A stretch of DNA of 64,000 nt from Aureisphaera sp963669405 (GTDB taxonomy: Bacteria; Bacteroidota; Bacteroidia; Flavobacteriales; Flavobacteriaceae): positions 930,001 to 994,000 of the forward strand of contig CAXXHF010000002.1 of assembly GCA_963669405.2 (NCBI GenBank). The letters run 5' to 3'. This document shows, one piece after another, positions 53,365 to 62,137 of the stretch (position 1 is its first letter; each line of letters opens with the position of its first letter). The notes under the pieces were generated by a model. The model was not told the origin of the DNA and ran no database searches. It saw only the letters and a program-made list of their open reading frames with translations. A program made the translations under genes and the position numbers.

Positions 53365-54627
53365 TCATACTAAAAACTGAAATAATTCTGGTTTATCATT
53401 GAGGTAATCCTGATAAAAATGAAAAGCTTTCATCCGTGTGACCAGTGACTCAAAGTCTTCGGGATATTTCAACTCCAATCCTACCACTGCCGATCCTGTA
53501 GATCGATTGGTTTTTTTAGTGTATTCAAAATAAGTGATATCATCTTCAGCTCCCAAAACTTGGGTTAGGAATTGCCTTAATGCGCCCGCTCGTTGTGGAA
53601 ATTTTATAATGAAATAGTGTTTTACATTGGCATACAACAATGCTCTTTCTTTGATTTCGGCAGTACGGGTAATATCATTATTGCTACCACTTACCACACA
53701 GGCAACCGTTTTTCCTTTAAGTTCTTCTGAGAACTGATCTAAGACAGCAATACTCAAAGCCCCAGCGGGTTCTACCACAAGTGCATCTTTGTTATACAAT
53801 TCTAAGAGTGTTTCACATATTTTACCTTCGGGAACTGTAATTACAGCATCTAAAGTATCGCGGCATATCTGAAAATTACGCCGTCCTACTTGTTTCACAG
53901 CTGCCCCATCTACAAACTTTTCTATTTCGTGCAATACTACATTTTTTCCTTCTTCTAAAGAACGTTTCATTGCCGGAGCGCCTTCAGGTTCTACACCAAT
54001 GATCTTCGTTTGTGGAGATAATTGCTTAAACACACTGCTTAAGCCAGCCGCCAACCCACCGCCTCCAATGGGAACAAAAACATAATCCAAAGGTTTGTCA
54101 CTCTGTTCTAAAATTTCCAATCCAATGGTTCCTTGTCCTTCAATTACTTTTTCATCATCAAAAGGGTGAATAAACTCCTTTCCAGTCATTTTTGATTCTA
54201 AAATAGCTACATCATAGGCATCATCAAACGTATCACCTTGCAAGCATATTTCAACAAAACCATTCCCAAAATGCTTTACTTGTTCTATTTTTTGATGCGG
54301 TGTCGTTGAAGGCATGAATATCGTCCCTTGAACCTTCAATAGCTTACAAGACATAGCAACTCCTTGGGCATGATTCCCTGCGCTGGCACAGACAACACCT
54401 TGCTCCTTCTGTAACTCATTAAGTGAAGCCATTTTGTGATAAGCACCTCGAATTTTATAGGACCGGACAGGCTGTAAATCCTCTCGTTTTAGATACAGAT
54501 CACAATCAAAAAAACGAGAATATCGGGTGTTTCTGTCTAAAGGAGTTTTGGTTATGATTCCTTCAAGACAAGTAGCGGCAGCCTTAATGCTGGCAACACT
54601 TGGTAAATACGTGGATAAAACTTCCAT
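53365..54627 (-). CDS. ilvA: Threonine dehydratase (biosynthetic), IlvA
   Basis: The 420-residue PLP enzyme makes 2-oxobutanoate for isoleucine. It has REDLQPVRSYKIRGAYHKMA with the PLP Lys, CASAGNHAQGVAMSC, PIGGGGLAAGLSSV, VSGSNNDITR and a C-terminal regulatory ACT-like domain at about 335-420 (HYFIIKFPQRAGALRQFL, GLELKYPEDFESLVTRM). It starts two bases after ilvC and ends the ilv operon. Confidence 0.94.
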   Translation of the reverse strand: MEVLSTYLPSVASIKAAATCLEGIITKTPLDRNTRYSRFFDCDLYLKREDLQPVRSYKIRGAYHKMASLNELQKEQGVVCASAGNHAQGVAMSCKLLKVQGTIFMPSTTPHQKIEQVKHFGNGFVEICLQGDTFDDAYDVAILESKMTGKEFIHPFDDEKVIEGQGTIGLEILEQSDKPLDYVFVPIGGGGLAAGLSSVFKQLSPQTKIIGVEPEGAPAMKRSLEEGKNVVLHEIEKFVDGAAVKQVGRRNFQICRDTLDAVITVPEGKICETLLELYNKDALVVEPAGALSIAVLDQFSEELKGKTVACVVSGSNNDITRTAEIKERALLYANVKHYFIIKFPQRAGALRQFLTQVLGAEDDITYFEYTKKTNRSTGSAVVGLELKYPEDFESLVTRMKAFHFYQDYLNDKPELFQFLV

Positions 54628-54629
54628 CG

Positions 54630-56126
54630 CTAAACAGCTACCAATTCATCTTTCTTAGCTACGCTAATGGTTTTCATGGCGGTCATAGCTTTGCGAAGTC
54701 TTTTCCCAACTTCTTCAATTTTATGAGAGGCGATAGCTTCATTAACACGAATGAGCTCTACGTTGTCAATATTTTCAGAGGATCGGTTTCCGCCAATATC
54801 TTCTAAAGTAATTTGCTCTATGAAATCTTTCAACAAAGGCTTCGCAGCATGATCAAACAAGTAACAGCCATATTCTGCAGTATCGGAGATAATTCGGTTC
54901 ATCTCGTATAATTTTTTACGGGCAATGGTATTGGCAATCAATGGTAATTCATGCAATGATTCATAATAGGCAGATTCTTCAATTATACCGGAAACCACCA
55001 TCGTGTCAAACGCCAACTCCACCCCTGCTTTTACAAAGGCTACCATCAAGGTGCCATAGTCAAAATAGGTCTGCTCTGAAATATGTTCGGCTGTAATTTC
55101 TGTTTTCTCAAAAGCTGTTTCTGCTGTAGCTTGCCGCCAACGCAATAGATCTTCGTCTCCTTTTGCCCAATCTAACATCATTCCTTTTGAAAATTGGCCA
55201 CTCATGATATCATCCATGTGTTTTTCGAACAATGGTTTAAGAATGGTTTTCAATTCTTCCGAAAGTTGATAGGCTCTGGTTTTAGCTCCATTGGACAATC
55301 TATCCATCATGTGCGTAATGCCACCATGCTTTAATGCTTCGGTGATAGTCTCCCATCCATATTGAATCAGTTTTGCTGCATAGTCTTTTTCTATCCCCAA
55401 TGTGGTCATTTTATCAAAACATAAAATTGAGGCTGTTTGCAGTACGCCGCATAAAATGGTTTGCTCTCCCATAAGATCACTTTTCACTTCAGCCACAAAA
55501 GAAGATTCCAGAACACCAGCTCGGTGTCCTCCTGTGGCATAGGCATAGGCCTTAGCTTGGCCCCATCCTTTACCTTCGGGATCATTTTGTGGATGCACTG
55601 CTATTAATGTTGGAACTCCAAAACCTCGTTTGTATTCTTCTCGAACTTCTGTCCCTGGACATTTGGGAGCCACCATAATAACCGTGATATCTTCCCGAAC
55701 CTGCATCCCTTCTTCTACAATATTGAAGCCGTGTGAGTATGAAAGTGTTGCTCCTTTTTTCATTAAGGGCATTACCGCTTGCACTACCGAAGTATGCTGT
55801 TTATCTGGTGTTAGATTACAGACCAGATCAGCCGTAGGAATCAATGCTTCATAAGTTCCTACTTTAAAACCATTTGCAATGGCATTTTGGTAGGAAGGTC
55901 GCTTTTCTGCTATGGAAATTTGGCGTAGGGCGTACGAAACATCCAATCCTGAATCTCTCATATTCATCCCTTGGTTGAGTCCTTGGGCTCCACATCCTAC
56001 AATGACCACTTTTTTATTTTCCAGTGCTTTAATTCCTTCCTGAAATTCGGAAGCGTTCATAAAACGGCATTGTCCCAATTGCTCTAATTTTTCGCGTAGT
56101 GACAGGGTGTTGAAATAATTTTCCAT
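54630..56126 (-). CDS. ilvC: Ketol-acid reductoisomerase, class II (long form)
   Basis: The 498-residue protein has the NADPH loop KKVVIVGCGAQGLNQGMNMR, LSYSHGFNIVEEG, VAPKCPGTEVREEYKRGFG, and two copies of the helical catalytic region as in the E. coli-type long enzyme (SDLMGEQTILCGVLQ with the metal-binding Asp and Glu, and VKAGVELAFDTMVVSGII). It makes dihydroxy acids in valine and isoleucine synthesis. It is 21 bases after ilvN. Confidence 0.95.
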   Translation of the reverse strand: MENYFNTLSLREKLEQLGQCRFMNASEFQEGIKALENKKVVIVGCGAQGLNQGMNMRDSGLDVSYALRQISIAEKRPSYQNAIANGFKVGTYEALIPTADLVCNLTPDKQHTSVVQAVMPLMKKGATLSYSHGFNIVEEGMQVREDITVIMVAPKCPGTEVREEYKRGFGVPTLIAVHPQNDPEGKGWGQAKAYAYATGGHRAGVLESSFVAEVKSDLMGEQTILCGVLQTASILCFDKMTTLGIEKDYAAKLIQYGWETITEALKHGGITHMMDRLSNGAKTRAYQLSEELKTILKPLFEKHMDDIMSGQFSKGMMLDWAKGDEDLLRWRQATAETAFEKTEITAEHISEQTYFDYGTLMVAFVKAGVELAFDTMVVSGIIEESAYYESLHELPLIANTIARKKLYEMNRIISDTAEYGCYLFDHAAKPLLKDFIEQITLEDIGGNRSSENIDNVELIRVNEAIASHKIEEVGKRLRKAMTAMKTISVAKKDELVAV

Positions 56127-56147
56127 AATATATATTAGGGTATTGCT

Positions 56148-56672
56148 TTAAAAGGCAGTTAATAATGATGATATGTTTAAAGGTTCTTTGGTCACTGCAA
56201 TTCGGCCAGAGCGTACAAATTGCATGATCCCAAAAGGTTTTAATTGTTGATGCAAGACTTCGATCTCACTTTTACGTCCGGACTTTTCGAGCACAAAAAA
56301 CTCTCTATCTACAGTGACAATTCGAACATGGGTTTCTTTAATGATTTTCTGAATAGCTATATCTTCAAAAAAAAGATCGCTTTTAATTTTAAACAAACAG
56401 GATTCCTGATAAATGGTTTCTTCATCAGTATGGTAATAGGCTTTTATGACATCTACCTGTTTTTCAATTTGACCAAGTATCTTCTTTATTTGTTCTTCGG
56501 CAACAGCAACAACGATAGTCCATCTGGAAACCCCTTCAATTTCTGAAATGGAAGTGTTGATACTTTCTATATTGATATGCCTTCGCTGAAAAATAGCCGA
56601 AATTCGGTTTAACAACCCTATGTTGTTTTCGGTATAAATGGAAACCGTGAATAGTTTCTTTTCTGAACTCAT
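56148..56672 (-). CDS. ilvN: Acetolactate synthase small (regulatory) subunit
   Basis: The 174-residue protein begins KLFTVSIYTENNIGLLNRISAIFQRRHINIESIN, the ACT domain that binds valine in this family, followed by the C-terminal domain (VRIVTVDREFFVLEKSG, FGIMQFVRSGRIAVTK). It regulates IlvB, whose gene is 24 bases upstream. Confidence 0.93.
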   Translation of the reverse strand: MSSEKKLFTVSIYTENNIGLLNRISAIFQRRHINIESINTSISEIEGVSRWTIVVAVAEEQIKKILGQIEKQVDVIKAYYHTDEETIYQESCLFKIKSDLFFEDIAIQKIIKETHVRIVTVDREFFVLEKSGRKSEIEVLHQQLKPFGIMQFVRSGRIAVTKEPLNISSLLTAF

Positions 56673-56696
56673 AATTCTTTTATTTACTGGTTTGAA

Positions 56697-58439
56697 TTAT
56701 TCCAAGCGGATGTCTGATACTGAAGCTCCCGTTGGAATCATAGGAAATACATTGTCTTCTTTTTCTACACATACTTCCAAAAAATACGGCCCTTCATGTT
56801 GTACCATAGTTTGAACAGCTTCTTTTAAATTCTTTCTTTCGGTCACCCGATGAGCTTCGATAAAATATCCTTTTGCTATACTTACAAAATCTGGGTTTGT
56901 TAGTTCTGTAGAAGCGTATCTCTTGTCAAAAAACAATTGTTGCCACTGTCGTACCATTCCTAAAAATCCATTATTAAGTACTACAATTTTTACAGGCGTT
57001 TTAGTTTGGAAAATAGTCCCTAGCTCCTGAATGGTCATTTGATAGCCTCCATCTCCAATGACAGCAATTACTTCCCGATGTGGTGCCGCCATTTTGGCTC
57101 CTATGGCCGCCGGCAAAGCAAATCCCATAGTGCCGAGACCTCCAGAGGTGATGTTACTTCGTGTTTCCTGAAATTCGGCATATCTACAAGCAATCATTTG
57201 ATGTTGTCCAACATCACTTACAATAGCTGCCTTCCCTTTAGTTTCGTTATTTATTGCAGCGATGACTTCTCCCATGGTCAAACCTTCTTTATCTGGGTGC
57301 AAATCACCTTTAATCACTTTTTCAAACTCTACTGTATCCAGTGCCCTGAATTCCTGCAACCATTCATCATGACTATTCGTATTTAATAAAGGAAGTAACT
57401 GGGAAAGGGTTGTATGAGCATCACCTAAAACTGCCACATCTGCGTGAACATTTTTATTCACCTCAGCTGGGTCAATTTCAAAATGAATAACCTTGGCCTG
57501 TTTTGCATAGGTCTCCAAATTTCCGGTTACACGATCATCAAATCGCATTCCAATGGCAATGAGTACGTCGCACTCATTGGTTAATTTATTGGGAGCATAA
57601 TTACCATGCATTCCTACCATTCCTACATTTAAGGGATGCGAGGTTGGGATGGCTGAAGCACCTAATATGGTCCAAGCGGCTGGAATTCCTGCTTTCTCAA
57701 CAACTTCTTTCAAAATTGTTTCTGCTTTACCCAAAAGAACTCCTTGTCCCCAAACAATCAAGGGTTTTTTGGCTCCATTAATGAGGTTTGCAGCTGCCTT
57801 AATGGCCTTGGGTTCACATTTAGGAACTGGATAATAGCTGCGAATCGCCTTGCATTTTTCATAAGAAAAATCAAAGCTTTCAAACTGTGCATTTTTTGTA
57901 ATATCTATTAAAACTGGGCCTGGTCTGCCACTCTGGGCAATGTAAAATGCCTTGGCCATTACTTCTGGAATTTCAGAAGCTTTGGTAATCTGGTAATTCC
58001 ATTTGGTCACTGGTGTAGAAATGCCTACGATATCTGTTTCCTGAAAGGCATCGCTACCCAACAAATGAGCTCCTACTTGACCGGTAATACATACCATAGG
58101 TGTAGAGTCTATTTGGGCATCGGCAATCCCTGTGATAAGATTAGTTGCTCCTGGACCAGAGGTAGCAATGGCTACTCCTACTTTTCCCGAAATTCTAGCA
58201 TAACCTTGTGCAGCATGGGTGGCTCCTTGTTCATGTCTAGTTAGGACATGCTGTAATTGGTCTTGGTATTTATAAAACTCATCATATACTGGCATAATGG
58301 CTCCTCCGGGATATCCGTATACTGTTTCTACACCTTCAGCTAACAGACAACGAATGACGGCTTCGCTACCCGTGATGTGTTCTGTAGCGGTAGATGTCGT
58401 TTTAGGTTTCGGTAATGTTTGTATTTCCATGGATTCCAT
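56697..58439 (-). CDS. ilvB: Acetolactate synthase large (catalytic) subunit
   Basis: The 580-residue thiamine diphosphate enzyme condenses pyruvate with pyruvate or 2-oxobutanoate. It has VYGYPGGAIMPVYDEF with HEQGATHAAQGYAR (catalytic Glu nearby), ATSGPGATNLITGIADA, GGLGTMGFALPAAIGAK and the cofactor motif VIAVIGDGGYQMTIQEL ending at NNGFLGMVRQWQ. The exact start is uncertain: MESMEIQ at 58439 or the Met three codons later. It is 20 bases after ilvD. Confidence 0.95.
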   Translation of the reverse strand: MESMEIQTLPKPKTTSTATEHITGSEAVIRCLLAEGVETVYGYPGGAIMPVYDEFYKYQDQLQHVLTRHEQGATHAAQGYARISGKVGVAIATSGPGATNLITGIADAQIDSTPMVCITGQVGAHLLGSDAFQETDIVGISTPVTKWNYQITKASEIPEVMAKAFYIAQSGRPGPVLIDITKNAQFESFDFSYEKCKAIRSYYPVPKCEPKAIKAAANLINGAKKPLIVWGQGVLLGKAETILKEVVEKAGIPAAWTILGASAIPTSHPLNVGMVGMHGNYAPNKLTNECDVLIAIGMRFDDRVTGNLETYAKQAKVIHFEIDPAEVNKNVHADVAVLGDAHTTLSQLLPLLNTNSHDEWLQEFRALDTVEFEKVIKGDLHPDKEGLTMGEVIAAINNETKGKAAIVSDVGQHQMIACRYAEFQETRSNITSGGLGTMGFALPAAIGAKMAAPHREVIAVIGDGGYQMTIQELGTIFQTKTPVKIVVLNNGFLGMVRQWQQLFFDKRYASTELTNPDFVSIAKGYFIEAHRVTERKNLKEAVQTMVQHEGPYFLEVCVEKEDNVFPMIPTGASVSDIRLE

Positions 58440-58459
58440 ATTTCTATTTGTTGTGTAGA

Positions 58460-60136
58460 TTAAAACTCATCGGTTACGCATCCTTTAGAAGCCGACGATA
58501 CTGTTTTGGCATATTTATATAAGACACCTCTTTCAAATTTAAGTGGGGGAGCTATCCATTGTTCTTTTCGAGCTTTTAACTCGGCTGCACTCACCTCTAA
58601 CTGAATGGTATTCTGTTCAGCATCTATAGTGATTGTATCTCCATTTTCTATCAGAGCGATCGTTCCTCCTTCTTGGGCTTCGGGCGTAATGTGTCCCACT
58701 ACAAATCCATGGGTTCCCCCAGAGAAACGTCCATCGGTTATAAGCGCTACTTCTTTTCCTAATCCTGCTCCCATGATGGCAGCTGTAGGTTTCAACATTT
58801 CAGGCATTCCTGGACCACCTTTAGGGCCTTCGTAGCGGATAACCACTACATCTCCTTTTTCTACTTCACCATTTGAAATTCCATCATTTACCGCATATTC
58901 ACTATCGAATACCTTAGCTTTTCCTGTAAACTGCAATCCTTCCTTACCCGTTATTTTTGCCACACAACCTTCTTCAGCCAAGTTTCCAAAGAGTATTTGA
59001 AGGTGACCGGAAGATTTAATAGGTTTTTCTAATGGACGAATTACATCTTGACCTTCGGGAAAGTTAGGGGCATCGATTACATTTTCTGCCAATGTTTTTC
59101 CAGTAACGGTGAGACAATCATCATGCAACAATCCTTTTCTAAGCAAATACTTAAGTACTGCCGGAATTCCTCCCAAAGCATGAATGTCTTCCATGAGGTA
59201 TTTCCCGCTGGGTTTTAGGTCTGCCAGAAATGGTGTATTATCACTTATTGCTTGAAAATCCTTTAATGAAAAAGGAATATTAGCAGCTCTGGCAATGGCC
59301 AAAAAGTGTAGTACTGCATTGGTAGACCCTCCGAGTACTGTGATTAACCGAATGGCATTTTCCAGTGACTTACGGGTTATAATGTCGCTGGGCTTGATGT
59401 CTTTTTCCAAAAGTCCTCGCATGACTTGCCCAGCTCTGATGGATTCTTCCTTCTTTTCATTACTCAAAGCGGGGTTAGAGGCATTGTAAGGTAATGCCAT
59501 ACCCAAGGCCTCAATAGCCGAAGCTATGGTATTAGCTGTGTACATACCACCACAAGCACCTGCTCCTGGACATGCTTTTTCTACTACTTGTTGGTATTCA
59601 GTTTCAGTCATGGTTCCAGCTACTTTACTTCCCCAAGCTTCGAAAGCGGAAACCACATCCAGTTTTTTTCCATTGTGACAACCAGAGTCTATAGTTCCTC
59701 CGTAGACCAAAACAGAAGGTCTATTTAAACGAATCATAGCCATTAAAGCGCCTGGCATGTTCTTATCACATCCAACTACGGTTATAAGTCCATCATAGCT
59801 TAAGGCTTGAACCACTGTTTCCATAGAGTCTGCAATAATATCCCGAGAGGGTAAAGAATAACGCATCCCTGGTGTTCCCATAGAAATACCATCGCTCACG
59901 CCTATGGTATTAAAAATGAGTCCTACCAATCCAGCTTCTTGGGTTCCTTCTTTAGCAAGTTTTGCCAAATCATTCAAATGCATATTGCACGGGTTTCCTT
60001 CGTAGCCCGTACTGGCAATACCCACAAAAGGTTTGTTGAAATCTTCCCTGGTAAGGCCAATGGCATGCAGCATAGCTTGAGCCGCTGGTTGGGATGGATC
60101 TTGTGTTACCGTTTTACTGTATTTGTTCAGTTCCAT
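58460..60136 (-). CDS. ilvD: Dihydroxy-acid dehydratase
   Basis: The 558-residue iron-sulfur enzyme dehydrates dihydroxy acids to 2-oxo acids. It has YEGNPCNMHLNDLAKLAKEG, VVGCDKNMPGALMAM, PGAGACGGMYTANTIASAIE, YEGPKGGPGMPEML and TDGRFSGGTHGFVVGHITPEA, with the three cluster cysteines in the first three motifs. The start shares one base with the ilvE stop (TAATG). Confidence 0.96.
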   Translation of the reverse strand: MELNKYSKTVTQDPSQPAAQAMLHAIGLTREDFNKPFVGIASTGYEGNPCNMHLNDLAKLAKEGTQEAGLVGLIFNTIGVSDGISMGTPGMRYSLPSRDIIADSMETVVQALSYDGLITVVGCDKNMPGALMAMIRLNRPSVLVYGGTIDSGCHNGKKLDVVSAFEAWGSKVAGTMTETEYQQVVEKACPGAGACGGMYTANTIASAIEALGMALPYNASNPALSNEKKEESIRAGQVMRGLLEKDIKPSDIITRKSLENAIRLITVLGGSTNAVLHFLAIARAANIPFSLKDFQAISDNTPFLADLKPSGKYLMEDIHALGGIPAVLKYLLRKGLLHDDCLTVTGKTLAENVIDAPNFPEGQDVIRPLEKPIKSSGHLQILFGNLAEEGCVAKITGKEGLQFTGKAKVFDSEYAVNDGISNGEVEKGDVVVIRYEGPKGGPGMPEMLKPTAAIMGAGLGKEVALITDGRFSGGTHGFVVGHITPEAQEGGTIALIENGDTITIDAEQNTIQLEVSAAELKARKEQWIAPPLKFERGVLYKYAKTVSSASKGCVTDEF

Positions 60137-61029
60137 TAATACGCAGGTTCAAAAAAGTTAGTTGTATGTTGATGTACCCATTTTTGATACATTTCTGAAA
60201 GTTGATATCCCAATGTCTCTTTCCATGGTTTGTTAAAACTGTTACCATCCAAAGACTGTATGGGTGCTATTTCGGCTGCAGTTCCAGTAAAAAAGGCGCC
60301 ATCTGCTTTGTAAACATCGCTAGGTGTAAAGTTTTTTTCCAGAATAACAATTTCCAGTTCCTGAGCCATTTCAAATACGGTTTGCCTAGTAATTCCGGAA
60401 AGGATATTTCCCAATGGACAGGTATACAGTACTCCACTTTTTTCGTAAAAAAAGTTGGCGCCTGGGCCTTCTGCCACATAACCATACTGATCTAATAGAA
60501 GGGCTTCATCAAATCCTTTGGATTTTGCTTCTGTAGTGGCCAAAATGGAATTGGTATAATGACCCACAACCTTCGCTTGTATATGAGTGGATTTAGGGTT
60601 AGGTCTTTGATAGGATGAAGTCATCACCCTAATTTCCTGAGACCCCAAGTACTTACCCCATTCCCATGCACAAAGCATTAGATGAGATGTTTCTGCAGGT
60701 TGCAAAGACATTTTCTCTCCTTGATAAAGTAAGGGACGGATGTAGGCATTTTCCAAATTATTTTTCTCCAACAGCTCATAACTCAACTGTATCAATTCAT
60801 CTACCGAATAGTGACAAGGAATGTGCATCACTTTTGCAGAATACAAAAAGCGCTCATAGTGTTCTTTGGCCTTAAAAATTTGCGGTCCATCATTGGTTTG
60901 GTAAGCACGTATTCCTTCAAAGACTCCATTCCCATAATGAAGGGTTTGAGCATAAAGGCCTGTTTGCGCTTCGTTGGCTTTTAGCCAATCTCCGTCTAAA
61001 TACAGTTGTGTTTCCTGATCGTAATACAT
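60136..61029 (-). CDS. ilvE: Branched-chain amino acid aminotransferase
   Basis: The 297-residue fold-type IV PLP enzyme does the last transamination to Val, Leu and Ile. It has LYAQTLHYGNGVFEGIRAYQ, AYIRPLLYQGE, the PLP Lys in TEAKSKGFDEALLLDQYGYV, EGPGANFFYEKSGVLYTCP, LSGITRQTVFEMAQEL and DGAFFTGTAAEIAPI. It is the first gene of ilvE-D-B-N-C-A and stands behind two tandem leader peptide/terminator units in 61196-61440. Confidence 0.94.
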   Translation of the reverse strand: MYYDQETQLYLDGDWLKANEAQTGLYAQTLHYGNGVFEGIRAYQTNDGPQIFKAKEHYERFLYSAKVMHIPCHYSVDELIQLSYELLEKNNLENAYIRPLLYQGEKMSLQPAETSHLMLCAWEWGKYLGSQEIRVMTSSYQRPNPKSTHIQAKVVGHYTNSILATTEAKSKGFDEALLLDQYGYVAEGPGANFFYEKSGVLYTCPLGNILSGITRQTVFEMAQELEIVILEKNFTPSDVYKADGAFFTGTAAEIAPIQSLDGNSFNKPWKETLGYQLSEMYQKWVHQHTTNFFEPAY

Positions 61030-61195
61030 AACATTCTTAAATTAGTTCGAAAGTAGATCATCCGTTGAGCTATGGAATTCTGTTATTTACGCTTTGCGAG
61101 ATGCCTAATTTCAATTGATTTTGATTTATTTTATTGATTTACAGCTACTTATATATATTTTGATTCCGATGTCCATGGATGAATATTCTGCATAA

Positions 61196-61230
61196 AAAAA
61201 GACCTGTATCGCATTGATACAGGTCTTTTT
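61196..61230 (-). terminator. Proximal attenuator terminator in front of ilvE
   Basis: GACCTGTATC pairs with GATACAGGTC around a 5-base loop, extended by A/T runs; on the minus strand it ends in T7. The 5' arm can instead pair over eight perfect bases (CTGTATCA, 61222-61215) with TGATACAG at 61253-61246, which begins with the stop codon of the proximal leader. It is 165 bases upstream of ilvE; the stretch 61030-61195 holds nothing else I can support. Confidence 0.87.
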
Positions 61231-61250
61231 ATAGGTCATGACTGTCTGTA

Positions 61251-61307
61251 TCAACGCCGGATGGGCGAGACAATAATAATGACAGTAATGACGATGTTAT
61301 GCTTCAT
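61251..61307 (-). CDS. Ile/Val-rich leader peptide, proximal ilv unit
   Basis: The 18-residue frame MKHNIVITVIIIVSPIRR has six Ile and three Val and starts 12 bases after the T-run of the distal terminator, with no promoter of its own that I can see. It is followed by the terminator at 61196-61230. Its TGA is the first part of the antiterminator strand TGATACAG, so a ribosome at the stop would cover that strand directly, while one stalled in the Ile/Val run would leave it free. Confidence 0.87.
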   Translation of the reverse strand: MKHNIVITVIIIVSPIRR

Positions 61308-61318
61308 GTTTATTCCAT

Positions 61319-61350
61319 AAAAAAAAGCCTTCCAAATTTAGGAAGGCTTT
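61319..61350 (-). terminator. Distal attenuator terminator in front of ilvE
   Basis: AAAGCCTTCC pairs with GGAAGGCTTT around TAAATTT and, on the minus strand, runs into eight T. The 5' arm segment GCCTTCC can instead pair with GGACGGT at 61382-61376 (one mismatch, one G-T). That strand lies seven bases past the distal leader stop, matching the thr arrangement. Confidence 0.85.
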
Positions 61351-61389
61351 CAATGTTGTTTTACATATATTGAATACCGTCCCTCATCG

Positions 61390-61440
61390 TCATGGAATGA
61401 CAATGTTGTTAATAACGGTAATGACTTTTTTCGTATTCAT
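61390..61440 (-). CDS. Ile/Val-rich leader peptide, distal ilv unit
   Basis: The 16-residue frame MNTKKVITVINNIVIP has four Ile and three Val. Its ATG lies five bases below the -7 element, so the transcript may start at or beside the ATG. After the stop, AGGGACGGTATT matches AGGGATGGTATT after the thr leader stop. It is the first of two leader/terminator units in series before ilvE. Confidence 0.86.
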   Translation of the reverse strand: MNTKKVITVINNIVIP

Positions 61441-61443
61441 CTC

Positions 61444-61483
61444 TACAAATGTTCCGAAAAGAATTTTAGAAATCAAAATTTAA
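61444..61483 (-). promoter_or_regulatory. Promoter of the ilv leader region, near-identical to the thr promoter
   Basis: Minus strand: TTTG at 61477-61474, a 20-base spacer and AACATTTG at 61453-61446. The 40-base segment is nearly identical to 53286-53324. It is 32 bases from the divergent gene that starts at 61516. Confidence 0.75.
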
Positions 61484-61515
61484 AGCCCTATTTTTAATTT
61501 TATCAACACAAATTT

Positions 61516-62040
61516 ATGAAATCACTCCTCCTTCTTTTTTTATTATTATTAAATGGATTATGGGTCCAAGCCCAAGAAACGCTACAATTTCCAGATGATT
61601 TCTTAGGAATCTACAAGGGCTCACTTCAAATTTATACTGAAAAGGGAAAACAGCACATCCCCATGGAGTTTCATCTTACTGAAACCGATTCTATTGGTGC
61701 CTACAACTACATTTTGGTGTATGGTGAAGGTGAAAAACGACAGGAACGGAACTACACCTTGATTGAAAAAGATAAAGAAAAAGGATTATATATAGTAGAT
61801 GAAAACAATGGAATTGTATTGGATGACAAAGTGATTGACAACAAAATGTATGCGCTTTTTGAAGTGGGCGAAAATTTGCTCACCACCTTTATTACGTTCG
61901 AAAAAGATCATATGGTATTTGAGATTGTCTTCGCTCCAAAGGATCGAAAAAATGTTACTTATGTCGAAGATGATGATAAAACAAAGGTCATTTCTTATCC
62001 CATTACCACAGTGCAACGAGCGATACTTCAGAAACAGTAA
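61516..62040 (+). CDS. Small secreted protein of unknown function
   Basis: The 174-residue product has a strong signal peptide (MKSLLLLFLLLLNGLWVQAQ). The mature part is mostly beta-strand (FLGIYKGSLQIYTEKGKQHI, AYNYILVYGEGEKRQERNY, VFEIVFAPKDRKNVTYVEDD) and looks like a small lipocalin-like or barrel fold, which I cannot assign. It is divergent from the ilv leader region and may share regulatory DNA with it. It is followed by the metK promoter region. Confidence 0.75.
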   Translation: MKSLLLLFLLLLNGLWVQAQETLQFPDDFLGIYKGSLQIYTEKGKQHIPMEFHLTETDSIGAYNYILVYGEGEKRQERNYTLIEKDKEKGLYIVDENNGIVLDDKVIDNKMYALFEVGENLLTTFITFEKDHMVFEIVFAPKDRKNVTYVEDDDKTKVISYPITTVQRAILQKQ

Positions 62041-62045
62041 AAACC

Positions 62046-62076
62046 TTTTGTAGTTTTTTGAGAATGCGTACATTTG
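62046..62076 (+). promoter_or_regulatory. Promoter of metK
   Basis: TTTG at 62047-62050, an 18-base spacer and TACATTTG at 62069-62076, an exact match to TAnnTTTG. The expected start of transcription lies a few bases before the SAM-II aptamer (62086). Confidence 0.65.
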
Positions 62077-62085
62077 CCGTCAGAA

Positions 62086-62137
62086 TTGAGGAAAGATTTG
62101 ACTGATTGCAACCTCACGAAAAAAATGCTAAAGGCAG
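62086..62137 (+). promoter_or_regulatory. SAM-II riboswitch upstream of metK
   Basis: The segment follows the SAM-II pattern: stem TGAGG/CCTCA (62087-62091 with 62112-62116), the conserved loop GATTTGACTGATTGCAA and the 3' pseudoknot strand CACGAAAAAAATGCTAAAGG. These line up with the consensus GATTTAA, TTGCAA, CGTGATAAA and TGCTAAAAAGG. It precedes SAM synthetase, a fitting target for feedback by SAM. Confidence 0.85.
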
